From Elusimicrobiota bacterium (lineage in GTDB: Bacteria > Elusimicrobiota > Elusimicrobia > UBA1565 > JACRDR01), in contig JAPLKK010000030.1 in the NCBI GenBank assembly GCA_026388115.1, positions 73,160 through 111,253 on the forward strand: a stretch of 38,094 nucleotides of DNA. Direction: 5' to 3'. Positions 31,107 to 38,094 of this stretch are shown one piece after another. The notes under the pieces were generated by a model that worked only from the letters and a program-made list of their open reading frames with translations, was not told the DNA's origin and made no database searches. Positions within the stretch are counted from its first letter, which is position 1. Each line of letters starts with the position of its first letter. A program made the position numbers and the translations under genes.

Positions 31107-32282
31107 ATGGCGGCACTGGATCTGCGGCGCGAGCTGACTCTGGCCGACGGCCGGCGGCTCCTCATCAGCCGCGCCAAGCCCGACGACGTCTTGCGCATCC
31201 GCTGGCTGTACAACCGCATCTACGGCGGCAGCTACCCCTTCTCGCTCGTTTACAACCCGCAGGAATGCTCCAAGGCCATCGAGAGCGACCGCTACCTGTG
31301 GCTCCTCGCCTCCGACGGCGACCAAGCCGTCGGCAGCATGATCTTCACCTTCAGCCGCGGCATCCAGCTCGCCAAGGTCTTCGGCGGCGTGGTCGCCGAC
31401 GAGTACCGGCGCCAGGACGTCGCCGAGTCGATGATGGCCGTCGGCATGGAAGCGCTGATCGGCCCGATGTCCGCGGCGCGCACCATCTACGCGACGACGC
31501 GGACCGTCAGCCTCGGACCCCAGCGCCTGGCCGAGAAGACAGGCTTCAAGAAGCTCGGCATCTTCCCCAACGTCCACCGCGTCCAGCGCTCGGAGACGCA
31601 CACCCTGGCCGTCTACTTCCCCGAGGGCGCGCTGGCGAGCCGCGAGAAGGCGCCGCGCCTGCCTCTGGTGCTCAAGCCCTTCTTCCAGCTCGTGCGCCGC
31701 GAGACCGGCCTGCCCGAGGCGGAGTACCTGGACCTCCCCATCCCCACCGACGGCGGCGAGACGCAGGCCGACTTCGAGGTGGTGCAGGCGCCCCAGTTCA
31801 TCTGGAGGCGGTACCAGAAGATCAAGCAGGCCGGCCGCTTGTGGCTGGACTTCTTCCCGTTCACCCAGCCCAACCTCCTCCTCGTGAGCAGGGACGGCCG
31901 CACCGAGCTGTATCTGTACCGGTCCCCCAAGGACGGCCACTGCGTGCTGACGGGCGCGCGGTCGGAGAGCCTCGAGCTGTTCCGCGTGCTCGACCAGGGC
32001 GCCGCCTTCCTGGAAGAGATGGGAGTGCGCTACCTGGAGATCCTCATCGACGCGAGCGAGGCGGAGATGATCGCCCAAGCCTTGGGAGCGCGCTTCTTGC
32101 CGTCGGCCTACTACCCCGCGATGCGTTGGGAAAAAGGCCTCGGGCGCGACTACGTGATCCTCTCGCGCTCTCTGGCGATCCTTGATTTCCGCGGCCTGAC
32201 TCTCCAGCCCGCCTTCGCCGATTACCTGCGCGAATACTTCCGGTTGTGGCGCGAGCTGCACATCGGCCGCGTCGTCGCGTGA
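31107..32282 (+). CDS. GNAT-like N-acyltransferase, first gene of the acyl cassette
   Basis: 391 residues, no signal peptide. The N-terminal half looks like a GNAT fold: a DDVLRIRWLYNRIYGG helix, a central strand (YLWLLASDGDQAVGSMIF), then FGGVVADEYRRQDVAESMM in the position of the acyl-CoA pyrophosphate loop, and TIYATTRTVSLGPQRLAEKTGFKKLG. The C-terminal 200 residues form a second domain ending in a helical tail, so it could be a double-domain acyltransferase. The acyl donor is unknown. It is coupled to the LuxE-type gene (GTGA), which suggests that the activated acyl group made by the next proteins is its donor or its product. Confidence 0.65.
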   Translation: MAALDLRRELTLADGRRLLISRAKPDDVLRIRWLYNRIYGGSYPFSLVYNPQECSKAIESDRYLWLLASDGDQAVGSMIFTFSRGIQLAKVFGGVVADEYRRQDVAESMMAVGMEALIGPMSAARTIYATTRTVSLGPQRLAEKTGFKKLGIFPNVHRVQRSETHTLAVYFPEGALASREKAPRLPLVLKPFFQLVRRETGLPEAEYLDLPIPTDGGETQADFEVVQAPQFIWRRYQKIKQAGRLWLDFFPFTQPNLLLVSRDGRTELYLYRSPKDGHCVLTGARSESLELFRVLDQGAAFLEEMGVRYLEILIDASEAEMIAQALGARFLPSAYYPAMRWEKGLGRDYVILSRSLAILDFRGLTLQPAFADYLREYFRLWRELHIGRVVA

Positions 32283-33388
32283 AGGCCATCGAGCGGCTGT
32301 TCGCCGGGCCGCCGTTCCCGCGGCGCCCCAACGGCCGCTTCGCCCCCGCCCTGCGCGAGTGCGCCATGCTCCAGGCCCGGCGCTTCCCGACCCTGGCCCG
32401 CCTCTACGCGCGGGAAGGCTTCGACCCTGCCGGCCTGCGCAGCGAGGCGGACGTGCGCCGCCTCCCCTTCCTTCACGTCTCCGTCTTCAAGGAGCACGAT
32501 TTCCGGCCGGCCCGCCCGTTCCCGATCGCCCTCACCCTCACCAGCAGCGGCACCAGCGGCCAGAAGAGCATGACGCGCCTCGACGCCGATTCGCTGCGGC
32601 GCGTGAAGGCGAGCGCCGAGGCCGTCTACGGCGCGCTCGGCATGGTGGACAAGGGCCTGCGCACCAACTACGTGTGCATGACCTATGACCCGCGCCAAGC
32701 CAAGGACCTCGGCACCGCGTTCACCGACGAGCTGTTGACGTCGTTCACCGCCGTGGGCGACGTGCATTACGCCATCCGCCGGGAACGCGCCGGAGGCGAG
32801 TTCCGCTTCGACCTCGCCGGCACGCTCGCGGCCTTGCGGCACTTCGCGGCCAGCGGCCTTCCCCTGCGCATCCTGGGATTTCCCGCCCACGTGTATTTCA
32901 CGCTCCATGCCTGGCGCGAGCACGGCTGGCCGAACCTCCTCTTGGGCGACCAGAGCTGGGTGCTGACGGGCGGCGGCTGGAAGGGGCATCAGGGCAGCGC
33001 CATCGGCAAGGACGAGTTCCGCGCCCACGTCTCGGGATGGCTCGGCATCCCGGTCTCGAACATCCGCGACCTTTACGGGTTGGTGGAGCACGGCATCCCG
33101 TACGTCGAGTGCCGGCTGGGCCAGATGCACATCCCCGATTACGCCCGCGTCCTCGTGCGCGACCCGGAGACGCTGGCGGTGCTGCCGCACGGCCGGCGGG
33201 GCCTGCTGCAGCTCGTCACGCCGTACCTCACGAGCTACCCCTCCTTCTCGGTGCTGGCGAGCGACTGGGGCGAGACGCGGCCATCCTGCCCGTGCGGCAC
33301 GCCGGGCGGCGTCCTCGTGCTGCACGGCCGCGCGGGCCGCTCGCCCGCCAAGGGCTGCGCCATCACGGCCGCGGAGCTGCTGAGATGA
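32279..33388 (+). CDS. LuxE-type acyl-protein synthetase
   Basis: 369 residues from GTG 32279. The adenylate-forming motif is LTSSGTSGQKSM (about residues 83-95). The middle (YGLVEHGIPY) and C-terminal parts (SDWGETRPSCPCG, then GRAGRSPAKGCAIT) follow LuxE of luminous bacteria, where a Cys close to the C-terminus carries the acyl group; Cys360 is the candidate here. Family role: activation of a fatty acid with ATP and transfer to the LuxC reductase. The next gene encodes a LuxC domain and overlaps by four bases, so the pair should work together. No luxAB-like luciferase is in view, so light production is not implied. Confidence 0.85.
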   Translation: MKAIERLFAGPPFPRRPNGRFAPALRECAMLQARRFPTLARLYAREGFDPAGLRSEADVRRLPFLHVSVFKEHDFRPARPFPIALTLTSSGTSGQKSMTRLDADSLRRVKASAEAVYGALGMVDKGLRTNYVCMTYDPRQAKDLGTAFTDELLTSFTAVGDVHYAIRRERAGGEFRFDLAGTLAALRHFAASGLPLRILGFPAHVYFTLHAWREHGWPNLLLGDQSWVLTGGGWKGHQGSAIGKDEFRAHVSGWLGIPVSNIRDLYGLVEHGIPYVECRLGQMHIPDYARVLVRDPETLAVLPHGRRGLLQLVTPYLTSYPSFSVLASDWGETRPSCPCGTPGGVLVLHGRAGRSPAKGCAITAAELLR

Positions 33389-35988
33389 GGGCTTTCCTCT
33401 GGGGACAGACGCGGCAGGTCCGCGAGCTCGACGCCGCGGCCGCCGAGCGGCTGTGCGACGAAGCGCTCAAGCGACGCGCGGCCGCGGCGGCGCGCCCCTT
33501 GTGGAAGACGCTCGCCATCCTCGAGCGGGCGGGACGCCTTTGGGAGAGCCCCTCCGCCCCCTGGCGCCGGCGCGCGCAGAGGGTCATGCCGCGGGTCAGC
33601 GGGTTCTCCGGCCCGATGGTGCGCCGCACCCTCGACATCCTCCCGCGCCTGCTCGAGCGCGCGGCGCTGCGCCGCCGCGTGGAGGCGGAGCTCCGGCGCG
33701 AGGACGCGCTCGAGCGGTGGCGTCTCGAAGCGGGCTACACGACGGCCGTCCGGGCCTATCCGCTGGGAAGCGTCCTGCACGTCGCCGCGGGCAACGTCTT
33801 TCTCGGAGCCGTCGACTCGCTCGTGATGAGCCTGCTGACCAACAACGTCACGGTCCTGAGGCTTTCCTCCGCCGACGCGGAGTTCCCGTTCCTGTTCGCC
33901 GGCACGCTGCTCAAGGCGGACCCGGACCGGGAGCTCGCCGGCACGCTCGCCATCGTCGGCTTCGGCAAGGAGCGCGAGGACGTCGCCCGAGTGTTCAAGC
34001 GCCGGATGCAGGGCATCGTGCTCTGGGGCGGCGAGGAAGCGGTATCGGCGTGGCGCAAAGACCTCGGCGCCGGAACGAAGCTGATCGCCTTCGGCCCGAA
34101 GCTCTCCTTCGGCGTCGTCACCCGCCGCGGCTTGGACGAGCTGGGCGCGCGCGAGGCGGCGCGGCGCGCGGCGGCCGACATCGCCTGCTGGGACCAGGCG
34201 GCGTGCGCCTCCCCGCAGACCCTTTTCGTCCAGCACCCGAGGCCCGATGAGTTCCTGCGAGCCCTCGCCGCCGAGCTCGGCCGCGAAGGCAAGCGCCTGC
34301 CGCCCGGAAAGCTCTCGCCCGACGACGCGGCCGCGGTGCTCGAGGAACGCCACCGCATCCTGGCCGCCGAGCTCGAGGGCGAAGGCCGGCTGCTCGCCCC
34401 CCGCGACATGGGCTGGACGGTGGCGTGGCGGCGCAAGCCGGGGCTGAGGTCCTCTCCGCTGTCCCGCTTCATCCAGGTGTGCCCTTTCAAGGACAGGCGG
34501 CACCTCGTCAAGCTGATCGCGCCTTCCGCCGCGTACCTGCAGAGCGCGGGACTGCTGGCGTGCGGGACGGAGCGCGCGGAGTACGCCGGCGCGCTGGCCG
34601 CCGCGGGCTTGTCGCGCATCCCCGAGCTGGGCCGGATGCTCGAGAGCGAGGATGGCGCGCCGCACGACGGCCGCTACGCGCTCGGCGAGCTGGTGCGCTG
34701 GGTCTGCGGGCCCGCCGAGGCCGCGATGGCGGACGCGCCGCAGGCGCTCGCCTCCCTCATGGGCCAGGCCGCCGCCGAATCCACTTTCTATCGCAAACAG
34801 CTCAAGGGCAAGCCGCTGCCGCTTTTGGACAAGAGCCACCTTTATGAGAACGCGCCGCCGCGCTCCGACGCCATCCTGACCCGCGCGGGCGAGGGCAAAG
34901 GCCAATTGATCTTCGCGACCGGCGGCTCCACGGGCCAGCCCAAGTTCTCGCTCTACACGGAAGAGGAGTTCGAGGAGACCTGCCGGTGGCTCGCCTTCAG
35001 CATGAGGCAGGCGGGCATCAAGAGCGGCGACAAGGTGGCCAATCTCTTCGTGGCGGGCAATCTCTGGTCCTCGTTCCTCGCCATCAGCGGCGCGGCCCGC
35101 GCGCTCGACTGCGCCCATCTTCCGCTCGGCGGCACCGCCGAGCCGGAGTACATCCTGGACTCCATCCGTCGCTTCAGGGCCAGCGTGCTCATCGGCCTGC
35201 CCACCACGCTCTTGGAGTTGGCGCGGCGGGCCGAGGCCGCCAGGAGGCCCCTCGGGCACGAAAGGAGGCGCCTCGGGGTCGAGAAGATCTTTTACGGCGG
35301 AGAGCACGTCTCCGCGGAGATGGAGGCGGCCCTCAAGCGCGCCTTCGGCGCCCGCCTGGTGCGCTCGGCCGGCTACGCGAGCGTGGACGCGGGCCTGGTC
35401 GGGTTCCAGTGCGGCGCCTGTCAGGGGACCGCTCACCACGCGGCCGCCGGCCTGCAGCACGTGGAGATCCTCCGCCCGAACGGACGGCCCGCCGGCCGCG
35501 GCGAGAGCGGAGAGATCATCACGACGAACCTCCTGCGGCGCTGGATGCCGGTCATCCGCTACCGCACCGGCGACCTCGGCCGGTGGCTTGCGGGCCCGTG
35601 CCCCTGCGGGCACCCCGCGCCGCGCTTCGTCCTCCTCGGCCGCTGCGACGACCGCATCAACGTGGGCGGCGCGCATCTGGACGTGGACGACGTGGGCCGG
35701 GCGGTCGCCTCGGTGGCGGGGCTCAGCCTCGCCTACCAGGTCGTCGTTTCGGCCGAGGGCGGGGAGCGGCTGACGGTGAAAGTCGAGCGGAAGGCCGGCG
35801 GCGCGTCGCCGGAGGCCCTCGCGAAGAAGCTCTCCAAGGCCCTGCTCGCCGAGTCGGAGGAGCTGAGCGATTCGGTCAGCCGCGGCTGGCTGCCCGCGCC
35901 CGCGGTGGACATCATCCCTCCCGGCGCCCTGCCGCGCCAGCCCCGCACCGGGAAGCTCCGGCGCGTGATCGACCTGCGGCGCGCCTAG
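33385..35988 (+). CDS. Fusion of LuxC-type acyl reductase and PaaK-like AMP-forming ligase
   Basis: 867 residues from ATG 33385. Residues 1 to about 470 are LuxC-like: GYTTAVRAYPLGSVLHVAAGN, LSSADAEFPFLFA, and the catalytic Cys274 in DQAACASPQT. Residues from about 480 are an adenylate-forming domain of the phenylacetate-CoA ligase type: FATGGSTGQPKFS (about 510-522), YASVDAGLVGFQCGAC with a likely zinc-binding Cys set, IRYRTGDLGRW, and the mobile C-terminal domain ending TGKLRRVIDL. LuxC reduces an acyl thioester with NADPH to an aldehyde; the PaaK part would activate a carboxylate. Joining both in one chain beside a LuxE protein suggests a channelled carboxylate-to-aldehyde route. The substrate chain length is unknown. 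Confidence 0.85.
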   Translation: MRAFLWGQTRQVRELDAAAAERLCDEALKRRAAAAARPLWKTLAILERAGRLWESPSAPWRRRAQRVMPRVSGFSGPMVRRTLDILPRLLERAALRRRVEAELRREDALERWRLEAGYTTAVRAYPLGSVLHVAAGNVFLGAVDSLVMSLLTNNVTVLRLSSADAEFPFLFAGTLLKADPDRELAGTLAIVGFGKEREDVARVFKRRMQGIVLWGGEEAVSAWRKDLGAGTKLIAFGPKLSFGVVTRRGLDELGAREAARRAAADIACWDQAACASPQTLFVQHPRPDEFLRALAAELGREGKRLPPGKLSPDDAAAVLEERHRILAAELEGEGRLLAPRDMGWTVAWRRKPGLRSSPLSRFIQVCPFKDRRHLVKLIAPSAAYLQSAGLLACGTERAEYAGALAAAGLSRIPELGRMLESEDGAPHDGRYALGELVRWVCGPAEAAMADAPQALASLMGQAAAESTFYRKQLKGKPLPLLDKSHLYENAPPRSDAILTRAGEGKGQLIFATGGSTGQPKFSLYTEEEFEETCRWLAFSMRQAGIKSGDKVANLFVAGNLWSSFLAISGAARALDCAHLPLGGTAEPEYILDSIRRFRASVLIGLPTTLLELARRAEAARRPLGHERRRLGVEKIFYGGEHVSAEMEAALKRAFGARLVRSAGYASVDAGLVGFQCGACQGTAHHAAAGLQHVEILRPNGRPAGRGESGEIITTNLLRRWMPVIRYRTGDLGRWLAGPCPCGHPAPRFVLLGRCDDRINVGGAHLDVDDVGRAVASVAGLSLAYQVVVSAEGGERLTVKVERKAGGASPEALAKKLSKALLAESEELSDSVSRGWLPAPAVDIIPPGALPRQPRTGKLRRVIDLRRA

Positions 35989-35994
35989 ACTTTG

Positions 35995-36000
35995 TAGAAT
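35995..36000 (+). promoter_or_regulatory. -10-like hexamer before the autotransporter gene
   Basis: TAGAAT, eight bases before ATG 36009 and seven bases after the previous stop. It would allow separate, leaderless expression. Confidence 0.45.
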
Positions 36001-36008
36001 CGTTCCCC

Positions 36009-38094
36009 ATGGAGTTCGCCTCCCGGACGCTGCGCTTGCTTTGCGCCCTCCTGGTCCTCGCCGGACAAGTCCAGGCGGCGACGTTCACGGTCGATCTCCT
36101 GGGACCTGGGCTCGGGCGGCGTGATCGGTCTGACCAGCGTCGCCCTGCCCGTCGGCGCGAACACGACGCTGGACATGACGAACGCGCCCTCGGCTCCGAC
36201 CATCACGGGTCCACAAGCCGTCTCTTTGGGCGGCGCCGTGACCTTCGGCAATAGCAACACGGCCCAGACGGCGGTCGTCTCCGCCGTCGTCAGCGGGGCC
36301 GGCTCCCTGACCAAGGCCGGCGCCGGAGAGCTCGACCTGACCGGCGTCAACACCTACCTGGGCGGGACCCGGCTCAACGGCGGCGTGGTGAACATCAACA
36401 GCGACTCGAGCCTGGGCGCTGCCGCCGGCGCCCTGACGTTCGCCGGCGGCACGCTGCAGCTCAAGCTCGCCACGCCCGTCTCCTCCGCCCGCGACATCTC
36501 GCTGGCCGGCAACGGGACGTTCGATACGAACGGGAACGCCTCGACGCTTTCCGGAATCATCAGCGGCCCTGGCTCATTCACCAAAGGCGGGGCGGGCACG
36601 CTCACCCTCTCCCCTTCCGCGGCGAACACCTACACCGGCGGGACGATCATCAACTCGGGCACCCTAAGCATCGGCGACGATTCGTATCTGGGCTCCGGCG
36701 GCGCCGTGACCCTCAATGGCGGCTCGCTCGAGGCGACCAATACGATCATCTCAGCGCGGACCTTCACGATGAGCGGCACCGGGACGATCGACACGCAGAC
36801 CTTCGGCGTGACGCTGGGCGGCCTCGTCAACGGGGGCGGCGTCCTGACCAAAGAAGGGACGGGCACGCTGACGCTGACCGGCACGTCCAACAGCTACGGC
36901 GGGATCATCGTCGACAAGGGCATCCTGAACGTGAACTCCGACGAGGCGCTGGGCTCCTCGGTGACGCTCAACGGCACGACCCTTCAGACCGACACGGCGA
37001 CGCCGGGCAGCGGCGCGGGGATCACCACCGCCCACCCGATCACGCTGAGCGGCGGCGGGACTATCGATACGCTCGGCAACAGCTCGACTTTCTCCGGCGT
37101 CATCAGCGGCAACGGCGGGCTCAACGTCAGGGGGGACGACCGTCAACATCGGGAGCATCCTGAACATCACGGCGGATTCGGCCCTCGGCGACGCGTCGGG
37201 CGGGCTGACCCTGAACGGAGCCACGCTCCAGGCGGGCGGCAACATCACCTCGGCGCGCGCCATAGCGATCAGCGGGGCCAGCAAGTTCGATTCGAACGGC
37301 CACGACTCGACGCTTTCCGGCGTCATTAGCGATGGATCGAGCAGCGGGAGTCTCGAGAAGTTCGGCTTGGGCACCTTGACCCTTTCCGCCTTGAACACAT
37401 ACACCGGCGCGACCCTGGTCAGTTCGGGGACCCTTCGACTGGGAGCCCAGCCGAGCCCCTCCGGCTCGTTGCCCGCCGGCACGGTGCTGACGGTGTCTCC
37501 TCTCGGCACGTTCGACCTGCAGGACTTCAGGCAGAGCGTAGCGAGCTACAGCGGCGGCGGGACGCTGGCGATGCGGCTGCAAGCCGCTCAAAAGCAGACA
37601 GCCGGCGCAGGTCTTCCCGGCACCCCAAGCCTGACGGTCACCGGCGGCGCCAACATGATCGGCACGACCTTGAACGTGACCCTCGCGCCGCAGGTCATCA
37701 AGACCGGCGATTACTTCACGCCGATCAAGTACGGGTCGCAACTGGGAACCGCGTCCCAGCTGACGGTCAATTCCCCCGCCGCGATCCAGTTCACGCCGGA
37801 CTATACCAGCAACGGCGGATACCTGACGCTCACGGCATCCCTCGTGCCGTTCGCCGACAGCGCGCTCAACAGCAACCAAACGGCAATCGGCAACGCGCTC
37901 GAGCCCTTGCGCGCCAACCCGACGGGTGACGCGGTCGCGGTAATCGGGACCCTATACACGCTCAACGCCACGGAACTGCGCGCTGCGCTGGACCAGATCG
38001 GCCCCGTCAGCCTCGGCGCGATGAGCTCCCTGGGCGCGGCCGAAGCGGGCGTGCAGTCGACCGCGGTGAGCCAGCGCATGAGCGCGCTCGCGCA
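36009..38094 (+). CDS. Autotransporter with PATR-type passenger, two apparent +1 shifts, 3' end outside window
   Basis: ATG 36009 opens a signal peptide (MEFASRTLRLLCALLVLAGQ, cleavage after VQAA). The passenger continues in the next frame from about 36100 (WDLGSGG) and changes frame again at the G6 tract 37130-37135, each consistent with one extra base. It holds about five passenger repeats of the form GTLTL..NTYTGGT.I..GTL.I, for example GAGTLTLSPSAANTYTGG and GLGTLTLSALNTYTGA. From about 37850 the pre-barrel helix region appears (LYTLNATELRAALDQIGP), and the frame is open to the window end, where the beta-barrel should begin. Role: a surface-exposed or secreted beta-helix, adhesin-like. 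The shifts could be decay, phase variation or base-call errors. Confidence 0.75.

Noticed and set aside
31107-35988. Bioluminescence (lux) operon
   Set aside because: Only LuxE- and LuxC-type domains are present; no luciferase subunits or flavin reductase lie in the window.

Overview
The window is strongly GC-rich and densely packed, with many ATGA, GTGA and TGATG overlaps and no tRNA, rRNA, phage, transposon or CRISPR. An autotransporter, several exported metallopeptidases and a penicillin-insensitive murein endopeptidase point to a free-living diderm bacterium. The mix (stacked Ser/Thr kinases with TPRs, a stand-alone Memo protein, LuxC/LuxE-type enzymes, PATR-type passenger) suggests a GC-rich, under-cultured phylum such as Elusimicrobiota. 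That placement is inference only.

Positions 1-10271 (+): four paralogous receptor-type Ser/Thr kinases in tandem, plus an M50-type intramembrane protease. Where their 5' ends are visible the kinases share one layout: signal peptide, short Cys-rich head with a CCP motif, low-complexity linker, TPRs, one membrane segment, and a C-terminal cytoplasmic kinase. The second copy is a pseudokinase. The third carries a 13-unit Gly-His repeat. The fourth has ACG where its sister has ATG. The second and fourth share an upstream DNA element.

Positions 10268-17010 (-): a tightly coupled seven-gene run that looks like nucleoside/base catabolism. It holds a catalytically degenerate cytidine-deaminase-like protein, uridine phosphorylase, a two-subunit molybdenum hydroxylase without an FAD subunit, a CodA-like amidohydrolase with altered metal-site residues, an unrecognised protein and a HAD-family nucleotidase-like protein.

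Positions 17162-19377 (-): Nudix, CpXC, DnaQ-like exonuclease and an exported protein, mostly overlapping. Positions 19475-24952 hold exported peptidases: an M2 peptidyl-dipeptidase and a large HExxH protease (-), then MepA (+). Positions 24987-27331 hold a small unknown protein, a HEAT-repeat exported protein and MalQ. Divergent from malQ is a sigma-70 family gene (27554-28882) behind a clear promoter and a leader of about 150 nt built from stacked, partly duplicated hairpins. It is followed by an exported unknown protein and, convergent, a Memo (AmmeMemoRadiSam B) protein.

Positions 31107-38094 (+): a three-gene coupled cassette (GNAT-like protein, LuxE-type acyl synthetase, LuxC::PaaK fusion) that should activate and reduce an acyl group, with no luciferase in view. 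Then comes an autotransporter broken by two apparent +1 shifts; its barrel lies past the window end.

Across the window, several monocistronic or first genes have a -10-like hexamer only 6-8 nt before the start codon and no Shine-Dalgarno, which suggests frequent leaderless transcription.
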